Numbered from the stretch's first letter, positions 1 to 5,626 are shown. The stretch is DNA of 5,710 nucleotides from Pseudomonadota bacterium (GCA_030917225.1 JAUPVD010000167.1:1-5710); one strand, 5' to 3'. A program made the numbers and translations. Notes: generated by a model not told the origin, from the sequence alone.

Positions 1-435
1 ACCTGTTGCGACATGCGCTATGCCTCTGCCGATGCGCTGTTTTCGGTACGAGAGGTAGATGTTGGCATGACGGCCGATGTCGGTACGCTGCAACGACTGC
101 CGCGCATCGTGCCGGAGGGGGTGGCGCGCGAGCTGGCCTATACCGGCCGGAACATTGAGGCGGATGAGGCGGCGACGATTGGCTTGGTCAATCGTGTCTT
201 TGCTTCGCCGGACGAGCTTGCGGCGGGGGTGATGCAGATTGCGCAGGCGATTGCGGCAAAGTCGCCGCTGGCCATTCGCGGAACAAAGGAAATGTTGAAC
301 TACGGTCGCGATCATTCGGTGGTCGATGGCCTCAACTACATCGCAACGTGGAATGCGGCGATGCTGATGTCGGCTGATCTCAACGAAGCCATGGTGGCGG
401 CGAAAGAGCGGCGTCCGCCGAAGTTTGCCGACTGA
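1..435 (+). CDS. Enoyl-CoA hydratase/isomerase family protein, probable delta(3,5)-delta(2,4)-dienoyl-CoA isomerase (3' part only)
   Basis: The reading frame is open from base 1, so the gene starts upstream; 144 C-terminal residues are present, ending at TGA 433-435. The protein belongs to the crotonase fold. Family knowledge: dienoyl-CoA isomerases (eukaryotic ECH1 type) move double bonds in 3,5-dienoyl-CoA during beta-oxidation of unsaturated fatty acids, using two acidic residues in the segment EVDVG..ADVGTLQRLP. Both are visible here: Glu at 52-54 and Asp at 76-78, within REVDVGMTADVGTLQRLP. The tail motif SRDHSV..LNY.A.WN, typical of this subgroup, appears as GRDHSVVDGLNYIATWN, and KSPLAIRGTKE is the usual crotonase C-terminal helix region. 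The third acidic residue described for ECH1 would lie upstream of the window. The protein ends in a basic PPKF-type tail, as in many bacterial homologues. A generic enoyl-CoA hydratase is the alternative, but the aspartate in ADVG favours the isomerase. Confidence 0.88.
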   Translation, partial: TCCDMRYASADALFSVREVDVGMTADVGTLQRLPRIVPEGVARELAYTGRNIEADEAATIGLVNRVFASPDELAAGVMQIAQAIAAKSPLAIRGTKEMLNYGRDHSVVDGLNYIATWNAAMLMSADLNEAMVAAKERRPPKFAD

Positions 436-439
436 CAGA

Positions 440-470
440 AAGCGAAAGGGCCGCAATCGCGGCCCTTTTC
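440..470. terminator. Bidirectional rho-independent terminator between convergent genes
   Basis: A 7-bp perfect stem, GGGCCGC (448-454) with GCGGCCC (459-465), closes a four-base AATC loop. TTTT (466-469) follows on the plus strand. The flanks CGAAA and TTTTCG extend the pairing with one bulge, so the minus strand also has an A-rich lead and a T tract. It begins a few bases after the stop of the crotonase gene and ends 17 bases before the stop of the leftward DUF3617 gene, so it can serve both. Confidence 0.85.
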
Positions 471-486
471 GTTCGTGTTACTGGTC

Positions 487-1005
487 TCAGCGCATCTGCT
501 TTTGCATGTCGGCCGGGTTGAACTTCATGCCGGCCGGCATCCCGGGAATGCCCTGCATCATCACATCGCCGGGTTTCATGCCGGCCTTGCAGGGGCCGAG
601 CCATTTGGCGGTGATCACCATCTGCGATTCCTTCATGCCGTGCATCGGTGGGTTGTAGGTGGTCTTGATATCGCCGCGATAGTTGCTGCCGAAGTCACCG
701 CTGAACTCGGCATGTGTGGTGGCCGTGGTGCCATCGAACTTGCAGACGGAATCCGAGATCACCTTGCCGCCTGAACGGGAGACCTCGTTCTTGGAACAGT
801 TCTGTTGCGCCTCACGCTGGCCCGTTTGCTCCGTCAGCTTGTCGGTCTTCTCATCGACGCACTGTTGCATGGTGGTCGTCATCGGGTGCGGGCCGCTCAT
901 GTTGTTGGTGACTTCCCAGAGTCCGGATTTGCGGGCAGGTGCGTCTGCTGCTGTGGCGATGCCTGCTGCGAGCAGCAGGGAGGTGGCAATGAGAGTAGTG
1001 CGCAT
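487..1005 (-). CDS. Exported DUF3617-type protein
   Basis: 172 residues. Residues 1-19 form a Sec-type signal peptide: Arg at position 2, a Leu/Ala-rich core and an Ala-Thr-Ala cleavage site before ADAP. The mature part opens with RKSGLWEV, the usual start of DUF3617 proteins, whose function is unknown. Cysteines at 49, 70, 88 and 139 are all in the mature part and could form disulfides in the periplasm. The last 52 residues hold ten methionines (from M121 to M171), around motifs such as PGMPAGMKF. The ATG at 1003-1005 is supported by AAGGAGA (complement of 1011-1017) five bases upstream. The gene is 78 bp downstream of the CitE-like gene on the same strand. With no strong terminator between them, read-through is possible, although a weak promoter of its own can be drawn. 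Family assignment is fairly sure; no role can be given. Confidence 0.83.
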   Translation of the reverse strand: MRTTLIATSLLLAAGIATAADAPARKSGLWEVTNNMSGPHPMTTTMQQCVDEKTDKLTEQTGQREAQQNCSKNEVSRSGGKVISDSVCKFDGTTATTHAEFSGDFGSNYRGDIKTTYNPPMHGMKESQMVITAKWLGPCKAGMKPGDVMMQGIPGMPAGMKFNPADMQKQMR

Positions 1006-1046
1006 GCAGGTCTCCTTCGATAAGTTCGTGGTGCTAGTATCCGTGC

Positions 1047-1075
1047 AGCATAGCCCGCACAGGGCGGCAAGCCAA
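1047..1075 (-). promoter_or_regulatory. Weak candidate sigma-70 promoter for the DUF3617 gene
   Basis: On the minus strand TTGGCT (1075-1070) and TATGCT (1052-1047) are 17 bp apart; each matches 4 of 6 consensus bases. A start site near 1040 would give a leader of about 35 bases ahead of the ATG at 1005. A 4-bp stem GCCC/GGGC (1053-1065) lies between the boxes but has no T tract, so I do not call a terminator for the upstream gene. Confidence 0.3.
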
Positions 1076-1083
1076 GCCCGGTT

Positions 1084-2088
1084 TCACGAAAAGAAGCGGG
1101 TGCTGGCCTCCGCAGGCAATTTCGTGCCGGTGGTGTGAGCGCGCTGCAGTAGCTCCCAGTAGTAACGGTAGGAGGCCCGGTCGTGCAGCTTGCCATCATG
1201 GCGGATCGGTCCCCAGTCGGCATCCTGCGCGGCAACGAGAATTTCGCCGGCAGCCTGCGCCTCTGAAAAGTCGGGGCGCATGGCTTCGACGATGGGCAGG
1301 ATCTGGTTGGGGTGGATGCTCCACATGCGCAGGTAGCCGAATTCGAGCCGCGCACGCAGCGCATCGCTGCGGATCATGTCGGGATCGTTGAGTTCGGTCG
1401 TGACGTTGTGCGAAGGCACGACCCCGTTGGCAAGGGCTGCAGCGGTGATTTCACATTTTGCGCGGCTGACCAGTGGATGCTCGAACTGGCCGGGACTTTT
1501 CATCGCGCTGCCGGGGATAGCGCCGTGATGGCCGGAAACGAAATCCATCAACCCGAAATCGAGGGATTCGACACCGGGCAGGGCGGCGATCTGCCATACC
1601 TCGCGCAGGGCGCCGTGGGTTTCGATCAGCACGTGTACCGGGATTTCACGGCCGACGCCCGACGCTTTTTCGATGCGCCTCAGTTCGGCAATCTGACGGA
1701 CTACATCGGCGGCACTGCGTGGCTTGGGCAGGGTGATGAAGGGCAGGCGGCGACCGGCACCGCCGATCAGGATTTCAAGGTCCTGCTGCCAGTGCTCATG
1801 CGTGATGTCATGAATGCGTGCAGCGACACGATTGTGGATGTTTTCGGCGCTCATGATCAGCGCTGCGCACATCTCTGCATGCTCTTTCTCGGCACCCGCG
1901 CGGGCGCCATCTTCGCAATCGCAGGTGATGTCGAAGATCGGGCCGCCAGCCTGCTCGCCCAACTCGCGCTGCAACTGCATGGCCTTTTTTATCAGCTTTT
2001 CAGCACCGGCGTAGTGGTCGACGGCGGGCAGCATCGGAAAGGGCTTTTCACCAGAGAAGAGGACGGTGCCGGGGTGGCGTCGGTGCAT
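1084..2088 (-). CDS. CitE-like protein, HpcH/HpaI aldolase/citrate lyase superfamily
   Basis: 334 residues with a TIM-barrel lyase signature. Visible landmarks are DCEDG (D57-G61), K68, ARIHD (R91), LPKP (K122), IETHGALREV (E156), GLMDFVSG (D182) and SIHPNQI near the C-terminal third. In characterised CitE-like enzymes a Glu and an Asp 26 residues apart bind Mg2+; E156 and D182 have exactly this spacing. The superfamily cleaves or forms C-C bonds in 3-hydroxyacyl-CoA esters such as citryl-, malyl- or citramalyl-CoA. No citrate lyase alpha or gamma genes (citF, citD) are adjacent, so a stand-alone CoA-ester lyase is more likely than a citrate lyase subunit. The N-terminus HPGTVLFSGEKPFPMLP fits the family start. 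The ATG at 2086-2088 has no good Shine-Dalgarno, only CAGG about ten bases upstream, and no in-frame start lies just upstream. The gene is divergent from the b561 gene. Substrate unknown. Confidence 0.85.
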   Translation of the reverse strand: MHRRHPGTVLFSGEKPFPMLPAVDHYAGAEKLIKKAMQLQRELGEQAGGPIFDITCDCEDGARAGAEKEHAEMCAALIMSAENIHNRVAARIHDITHEHWQQDLEILIGGAGRRLPFITLPKPRSAADVVRQIAELRRIEKASGVGREIPVHVLIETHGALREVWQIAALPGVESLDFGLMDFVSGHHGAIPGSAMKSPGQFEHPLVSRAKCEITAAALANGVVPSHNVTTELNDPDMIRSDALRARLEFGYLRMWSIHPNQILPIVEAMRPDFSEAQAAGEILVAAQDADWGPIRHDGKLHDRASYRYYWELLQRAHTTGTKLPAEASTRFFS

Positions 2089-2212
2089 GGCTGCGCCTGT
2101 GCATGAATAATGAGAGGAAAGTATTTTAGCGCGTGCGCCAATTTAAGAGCGCTTTAAGCATGCCCCCCCACAATCCACGAATATTCACTCGTTGGAATAT
2201 TGGAAGAGGGTA
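2089..2212. promoter_or_regulatory. Divergent intergenic region between the CitE-like and cytochrome b561 genes
   Basis: This 124-bp AT-richer region must hold the start signals of both genes. Visible elements are a 7-bp inverted repeat at 2180-2201, a direct repeat TTTAAG at 2142-2147 and 2153-2158 (11-bp period), a run of seven C (2163-2169), and TAAAAT on the minus strand (complement of 2123-2128), a possible -10 for the CitE-like gene about 28 bases before its leader ends. No convincing -35 partner was found on either strand, which would fit dependence on an activator or an alternative sigma factor. That last point is inference. Confidence 0.5.
2180..2201. repeat. Inverted repeat upstream of the b561 gene, possible operator
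   Basis: AATATTC (2180-2186) and GAATATT (2195-2201) are perfect complements separated by eight bases. The right arm ends one base before the GGAAG ribosome binding site of the b561 gene, so it could be a protein site or an RNA hairpin near the start codon. No known regulator is recognised from it. Confidence 0.45.
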
Positions 2213-2770
2213 ATGAACACGAACAATTTATCACCAACTCGCTATAACGGACTGGCGATCAGCCTGCACTGGTTGTCCGCCATTCTGGTCATTGGCGCCA
2301 TCCTGCTGATCGAAACGAAGGGCTGGTTTCCCAAGGGCAGCGAACTGCGCGACGCAGTCAGATCATGGCATTTTCAGGTTGGCGCCATTGTGCTGCTGGC
2401 AACAGCGGTTCGTGTGCTCTGGATGCTTGCGGCCCGCAGGCCGGAGCCGATAGCAGCCAAGGGTCGTCTGGAGCGGCGCCTGGGTGCTTCTGCGCATGGC
2501 TTGCTGTATCTGTTGTTGCTGGCCTTGCCGTTGAGTGGTGCCATGATTCTGATCGCTGCCGGCAATCCGGTCAGTCTGCTCGGGTGGCCCTTGCCTGTAT
2601 CTCTCGATGGCACCAAGGAGGCTGCAAAGAGCGTGAAGAAAATCCACGAATTATTTGGCAATGCGATGATCGCGATGATTGCCTTGCATCTGCTTGCGGC
2701 GCTATGGCATCAGTTTGCGCGAAAGGATGGCTTGATGCAGAGGATGCTGCCGCAGTGCGGCAAACCTTGA
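2213..2770 (+). CDS. Cytochrome b561 family protein (four-helix di-haem membrane cytochrome)
   Basis: 185 residues from the ATG at 2213. It is preceded by GGAAG (2202-2206) at 6-base spacing; a TTG at 2192 would add seven residues but has no ribosome binding site. Four hydrophobic helices lie at about 14-33, 54-74, 94-116 and 147-169. Histidines suited to two b-type haems are H19 (SLHW), H53 (WHFQVG), H95 (AHGLLY), and H145 and H159 in the last helix; the 14-residue gap of the last pair matches E. coli CybB (H137/H151). PLSG after helix 3 is also typical. Family members in the inner membrane take electrons from quinols or, in CybB, pass superoxide electrons to quinone. Some act as the membrane partner of a periplasmic enzyme or c-type cytochrome, but none is encoded beside it, so the partner is unknown. 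The length is normal. The gene stands alone and ends at a strong terminator. Confidence 0.88.
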   Translation: MNTNNLSPTRYNGLAISLHWLSAILVIGAILLIETKGWFPKGSELRDAVRSWHFQVGAIVLLATAVRVLWMLAARRPEPIAAKGRLERRLGASAHGLLYLLLLALPLSGAMILIAAGNPVSLLGWPLPVSLDGTKEAAKSVKKIHELFGNAMIAMIALHLLAALWHQFARKDGLMQRMLPQCGKP

Positions 2771-2792
2771 GTTCTATCGCAGGGCCGAAAGC

Positions 2793-2825
2793 AAAAAGGC
2801 CGCAGCGTTCGCTGCGGCCTTTTTT
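2793..2825. terminator. Strong bidirectional rho-independent terminator
   Basis: GGCCGCAGC (2798-2806) pairs perfectly with GCTGCGGCC (2811-2819) around a GTTC loop. AAAAA (2793-2797) precedes it and TTTTTT (2820-2825) follows it. It is therefore a near-perfect intrinsic terminator on both strands. It lies 22 bases after the b561 stop codon and 17 bases after the leftward mdh stop codon, and insulates these convergent genes. Confidence 0.93.
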
Positions 2826-2842
2826 GTTGGAGCAGTGCTCGG

Positions 2843-3829
2843 TTAGAGCATGTCCTTGACGGCTTCGGCTTCGTCGGTGAGTTCCTTGAGCGTGAAGTTC
2901 ATCTTTTCGCGGCTGTACTCGTCGATTTCCAGGCCCTGGATGATCTTGAACGAACCACCCTTGCACTCGCAGGGGAAGCCGTAAACGATACCGGCCGGGA
3001 TGCCGTAGGAACCATCGGACGGAACGCCCATGGTGACCCATTCGTCGGAGCCGAGCACCCAGTCACGCACGTGGTCGATGGCGGCGTTGGCAGCCGAAGC
3101 AGCCGAGGACAGGCCACGGGCTTCGATGATGGCGGCGCCGCGCTTGCCGACGGTCGGCAGGAACGTGTCGTTGTTCCAGGCATGGTCGTTGATCAGGGTC
3201 TTGACGTTGTCGCCGTTCGACGTGCAGTTGCGGTAGTCGGCATACATCGTCGGCGAGTGGTTACCCCAGACGACCAGCTTCTTCAGCGACGAAACCGGAC
3301 GGCCGGTCTTGGTGGCGAGTTGCGACAGGGCGCGGTTGTGGTCCAGTCGCAGCATGCCGTGGTAGTTGTTCGGGTTGGTGCGGCCGACCTTCTTGGCAGC
3401 GGCAGCAGCGATGAAGGCGTTGGTGTTGCACGGGTTGCCCACGACCAGAACCTTGACGTTCTCGTTGGCGTTCTCGGCAATGGCCTTGCCCTGAACGGTG
3501 AAGATGGCGCCGTTGGCGGTCAGCAGGTCGGCACGTTCCATGCCCTTGGTGCGCGGACGGGCACCGACCAGCAGGCAGACGTCGGCGTCCTTGAAGGCGA
3601 CGTTCGGATCGTCGGTGGCGACCATGCCGGCGAGCAGCGGGAAGGCGCAGTCTTCGAGTTCCATCATGACGCCCTTGACGGCCTGTTGGGCCTGGGGCAG
3701 GTCGAGCAGCTGGAGAATGACCGGCTGATCTTTACCGAGCATTTCACCCGAGGCGATGCGGAAAAGCAGGCTGTAACCGATTTGGCCGGCAGCGCCGGTA
3801 ATGGCGACGCGCATGGGGGCTTTGGACAT
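2843..3829 (-). CDS. mdh: Malate dehydrogenase, NAD-dependent, cytosolic-type subgroup
   Basis: 328 residues. It oxidises malate to oxaloacetate in the TCA cycle, in the cytoplasm. The Rossmann nucleotide motif is TGAAGQIGY (residues 11-19). D43 at the end of the second strand (LLDLP) favours NAD over NADP. The mobile loop [15 protein letters not shown] carries R93 and R99, which match substrate-binding Arg81 and Arg87 of E. coli Mdh in spacing. RLDHNRA gives D163 and R166, and VWGNHSPT gives the catalytic H191 of the Asp-His relay. Sequence style ([21 protein letters not shown]) is that of the longer, cytosolic-like bacterial group common in beta- and actinobacteria, not the E. coli type. 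The start is the ATG at 3827-3829, with AGGAG (complement of 3837-3841) seven bases upstream; a TTG at 3859 would add ten atypical residues. It is divergent from the GntR gene and has its own strong promoter. Confidence 0.97.
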   Translation of the reverse strand: MSKAPMRVAITGAAGQIGYSLLFRIASGEMLGKDQPVILQLLDLPQAQQAVKGVMMELEDCAFPLLAGMVATDDPNVAFKDADVCLLVGARPRTKGMERADLLTANGAIFTVQGKAIAENANENVKVLVVGNPCNTNAFIAAAAAKKVGRTNPNNYHGMLRLDHNRALSQLATKTGRPVSSLKKLVVWGNHSPTMYADYRNCTSNGDNVKTLINDHAWNNDTFLPTVGKRGAAIIEARGLSSAASAANAAIDHVRDWVLGSDEWVTMGVPSDGSYGIPAGIVYGFPCECKGGSFKIIQGLEIDEYSREKMNFTLKELTDEAEAVKDML

Positions 3830-3929
3830 GTTGCGGCTCCTGTTGTAAACGGTGAACAAGAAATAAATGGAAACCTAGGGCTTTGCGCCTTCTGCCTTGT
3901 TTTGGTCAGTGCAGTGCTAAAGCTTTTCG

Positions 3930-3958
3930 ATCATATTCCGGGGCGCGGGAGGTGTCAA
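3930..3958 (-). promoter_or_regulatory. Sigma-70 promoter of mdh
   Basis: On the minus strand a perfect TTGACA (3958-3953) is followed after exactly 17 bp by TATGAT (3935-3930), 5 of 6 to consensus. Transcription should begin near 3923, giving an mdh leader of about 94 bases with no obvious structure. The -35 hexamer overlaps that of the candidate gntR promoter on the other strand. Confidence 0.75.
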
Positions 3959-3981
3959 TGAGGCATCTTGTGTCTTATAAA
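3952..3981 (+). promoter_or_regulatory. Candidate sigma-70 promoter of the gntR-type gene
   Basis: GTGTCA (3952-3957, 4 of 6) and TATAAA (3976-3981, 5 of 6) are 18 bp apart, with a predicted start near 3988 and a leader of about 41-47 bases. An inverted repeat covers the -10 box and start site, a position that would allow repression. TAGAAT (3994-3999) is an alternative -10 but lacks a good -35. Confidence 0.5.
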
Positions 3982-3990
3982 AGATATAAG
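3965..3990. promoter_or_regulatory. Candidate operator: overlapping inverted repeats between mdh and the gntR-type gene
   Basis: CTTATA (3974? to 3979 region, arms 3974-3979) and TATAAG (3985-3990) form a perfect 6-bp inverted repeat around AAAGA. A shorter dyad, TCTT-ATAA-AAGA (3973-3984), and a wider one, ATCTT (3965-3969) with AAGAT (3981-3985), overlap it. The cluster covers the gntR -10 box and lies about 60 bp upstream of the predicted mdh start. Location next to a regulator gene suggests that regulator binds here; this is inference. Confidence 0.5.
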
Positions 3991-4028
3991 TATTAGAATA
4001 GACGAATTCGTTGATTTATGATCCAATT

Positions 4029-4787
4029 ATGCCCATGAATCGGTCTTCGCATTCGCGCGCTGCCGCGCCTTCGCCTACCTTCAGTCCGCTTTATCGGCAG
4101 ATCAAGGATTTGATCCTGAAGAGCCTTGAGGCTGGCGAATGGCAGCCCGGCGATGCCATCCCCAGCGAATCTGAGCTTGCCGTCCGTTTTCACGTCAGCC
4201 AGTGTACCGTCCGCAAGGCCATCGATGAGATGGCCGCCGAGAACCTGCTGGTCCGGCGTCAGGGCAAGGGTACCTTTGTCGCGACCCACAGCGATCCACG
4301 CTCCTTCTTCCGCTTTCTCCGTCTGGTGCCCAACGAGGGCGAGCTGCAGCCGTCGCAGAGCGTGCCGCTCGAATGCGGCCGCGCCAAGGCGGGTGCAGAT
4401 GTCGCGCGCATGCTGGGTCTGGAGCCAGGGGCGCCGATCATCATCATGCGTCGCCTGCTCAAATTCGCTGACGATGCGGTGGTCTTCGACGAGATATATC
4501 TTCCGGGTGAACAGTTCCAGGATCTGACGCTGGAGGTTCTGAAGCAGAGCGACAAATCCTTGTACGATCTGTTCGAGAGCCGCTATGGCGTGCGCATGAT
4601 CCGCGCCGAAGAACGTCTGCGCGCAGTTGCAGCGGATCGTGTTGTTGCCGATCTGCTCAAGGTTGAAGAGGGTTGTCCTCTGCTGCTGGTGGAGCGGGTT
4701 ACTTTCACTTATGGCAACAAGCCGGTCGAATGGCGGCGGGGGTTTTATGCCACCCGGAACCATCATTACTTTAACGAGCTGGCCTAG
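4029..4787 (+). CDS. GntR family transcriptional regulator, HutC subfamily (UTRA effector domain)
   Basis: 252 residues from ATG 4029, or 250 from ATG 4035; a TTG at 4011 would give 258. None has a clear Shine-Dalgarno, so the start is uncertain. Counting from ATG 4035, the winged helix spans about 16-84: LYRQIKDLIL, then IPSESELAVRFHVSQCTVRKA (P43 onward) as helix-turn-helix, and RRQGKGTFVA as the wing. Residues about 105-245 resemble a UTRA ligand domain, with LECGRAKAGADVARMLGL, FDEIYLPGEQF, a YDLFE segment, and ERVTFTYGNKPVEWRRGFYAT close to the C-terminus. Family members are mostly repressors released by a small metabolite. Position between mdh and sdhCDA suggests control of TCA genes, perhaps with autoregulation at the inverted repeat near 3974-3990. 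The ligand is unknown. sdhC follows after about 100 bp with its own promoter, and no terminator separates them, so read-through is possible. Confidence 0.9.
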   Translation: MPMNRSSHSRAAAPSPTFSPLYRQIKDLILKSLEAGEWQPGDAIPSESELAVRFHVSQCTVRKAIDEMAAENLLVRRQGKGTFVATHSDPRSFFRFLRLVPNEGELQPSQSVPLECGRAKAGADVARMLGLEPGAPIIIMRRLLKFADDAVVFDEIYLPGEQFQDLTLEVLKQSDKSLYDLFESRYGVRMIRAEERLRAVAADRVVADLLKVEEGCPLLLVERVTFTYGNKPVEWRRGFYATRNHHYFNELA

Positions 4788-4797
4788 GAGGATTGGC

Positions 4798-4827
4798 GCA
4801 ACAGCGTTTTTACGATTAGGCTATAAT
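4798..4827 (+). promoter_or_regulatory. Candidate promoter of the sdhCDA operon
   Basis: A perfect TATAAT lies at 4822-4827. The best -35 is weak: GCAACA (4798-4803, 3 of 6) at 18 bp. A start near 4834 would give a leader of about 55 bases before sdhC. An inverted repeat GATTA (4814-4818) and TAATC (4824-4828) straddles the -10 box, so a repressor or activator could act here. A strong -10 with a poor -35 fits a regulated promoter, but that is inference. Confidence 0.55.
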
Positions 4828-4836
4828 CCAAAATTC

Positions 4837-4867
4837 TGATCGGATCAAAATAAGCGGCAGCAGCCGC
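4837..4867 (+). other. Dyads in the sdhC leader: TGATC-G-GATCA and a GC hairpin
   Basis: TGATC (4837-4841) and GATCA (4843-4847) form an 11-bp palindrome just after the predicted start site. GCGGC (4854-4858) and GCCGC (4863-4867) form a short GC stem with loop AGCA, seven bases before the GAGGG ribosome binding site. There is no T tract, so this is not a terminator. It may affect mRNA stability or access to the ribosome. Confidence 0.4.
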
Positions 4868-4888
4868 GTAACACGAGGGATGACGTTC

Positions 4889-5281
4889 ATGGCAGAAATT
4901 GCTATCAAGAAAAAGCGTCCAAAAAATCTGGACCTTCCGTCGATCAGATTGCCGCTACCCGGCATTCTGTCGATCCTGCACCGTATCAGCGGTGCCGTGC
5001 TTTTCCTTCTCCTGCCTGTGCTGCTGTGGCTGTTCCAGCAGAGCCTCGCATCTCCCGAGACCTATGCAGCTGCAAAAGCAGTGACCAGCAACTTCCTTGT
5101 GAAGTTCATTCTGTTCGGTCTGATCTGGCTGTACATGCACCACTTCTGCGCCGGTATCCGTTACCTCCTGCTTGACCTGCACAAGGGTATCGACCTGGAG
5201 TCGGCTCGTCTGTCGAGCTGGATCGTCTTTGGTGTGAGCATCACGCTTGCCGTGATCGTCAGCGCAAAGGTACTGCTATGA
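4889..5281 (+). CDS. sdhC: Succinate dehydrogenase cytochrome b556 subunit
   Basis: 130 residues; a membrane anchor of complex II that, with SdhD, holds haem b and the ubiquinone site in the inner membrane. The N-terminus KKKRPKNLDL..IRLPLPGILSILHRISG follows the E. coli SdhC pattern. S28 and R32 match quinone-site Ser27 and Arg31, and H85 in HFCAGIRY matches haem ligand His84. Three membrane segments lie at about 27-49, 66-92 and 107-129. Two ATGs are possible. The one at 4880 touches GAGGG (4875-4879) with no spacing, while the ATG at 4889 has nine bases of spacing and gives the usual MAEIAIKKK start, so 4889 is chosen. The stop overlaps the sdhD start as ATGA (5278-5281), which indicates translational coupling. 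The gene heads the sdhCDA order, with a promoter just upstream. Confidence 0.95.
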   Translation: MAEIAIKKKRPKNLDLPSIRLPLPGILSILHRISGAVLFLLLPVLLWLFQQSLASPETYAAAKAVTSNFLVKFILFGLIWLYMHHFCAGIRYLLLDLHKGIDLESARLSSWIVFGVSITLAVIVSAKVLL

Positions 5282-5625
5282 TCAATCGTATCGTTGTCGG
5301 GGCCGGCTATGGCCTCAAGGACTGGATCGCTCAGCGCGCTACCGCGCTGATCATGGCGGTCTACACCCTCATTCTTCTCGTCACGCTGGGTGCTCTGAGC
5401 CCCAGCAGCTACGAAGCCTGGCGCGCGATATTTGCCAATGGCTTCATGCAGTTCATGACCTTCCTTTTCTTCATCAGCCTCTTCTACCATGTGTGGATCG
5501 GCATGCGGGATATCTGGATGGACTACGTCAAGCCGGATGGTCTGCGCCTGATGCTTGAGATTGCGACGATTGCTGCACTGGTTGGCTACGCCGGCTGGGC
5601 AGTCAAGATTCTGTGGAGGCTGTAA
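5278..5625 (+). CDS. sdhD: Succinate dehydrogenase membrane anchor subunit
   Basis: 115 residues, the same length as E. coli SdhD. It pairs with SdhC to anchor the catalytic SdhAB dimer and to bind haem b and ubiquinone. H71 (YHVWIGM) matches the haem ligand His71, and D82-Y83 in MDYVKP match the conserved Asp82 and Tyr83 of the quinone site, with identical numbering. The N-terminal KDWIAQRATALI is the family start before helix 1. Three membrane helices lie at about 21-40, 56-76 and 90-112. AAAGG (5266-5270 region) sits about seven bases before the ATG, and the ATG overlaps the sdhC stop. One base after its stop comes the sdhA GTG, so the three genes are a tight operon. Confidence 0.95.
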   Translation: MINRIVVGAGYGLKDWIAQRATALIMAVYTLILLVTLGALSPSSYEAWRAIFANGFMQFMTFLFFISLFYHVWIGMRDIWMDYVKPDGLRLMLEIATIAALVGYAGWAVKILWRL

Positions 5626-5626
5626 G

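Noticed and set aside
1312..2106. Open frame of 264 codons on the plus strand opposite the CitE-like gene
   Set aside because: The minus-strand product has clear superfamily motifs, whereas the plus-strand translation has none, and no ribosome site precedes it.
2163..2169. Run of seven C as a possible phase-variable tract
   Set aside because: It is short, lies outside any coding region, and no promoter spacer clearly contains it.
2192..2212. TTG start giving a seven-residue longer cytochrome b561
   Set aside because: It has no ribosome binding site, while the ATG at 2213 has GGAAG at good spacing. The extra codons actually cover that ribosome site.
3071..3961. Long open frame of 296 codons on the plus strand opposite mdh
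   Set aside because: It is antisense to a fully convincing mdh with all catalytic residues. Its translation is a low-complexity Val/Gly/Asp-rich sequence with no family motif, as expected from high GC at third codon positions.
3993..4766. Open frame of 257 codons on the minus strand opposite the gntR-type gene
   Set aside because: It is the antisense shadow of a regulator with recognisable DNA-binding and UTRA parts, and it would run into the mdh promoter region.
4880..4888. Upstream ATG for sdhC adding three residues
   Set aside because: GAGGG directly touches this ATG, leaving no spacing; the ATG at 4889 has correct spacing and the usual SdhC N-terminus.
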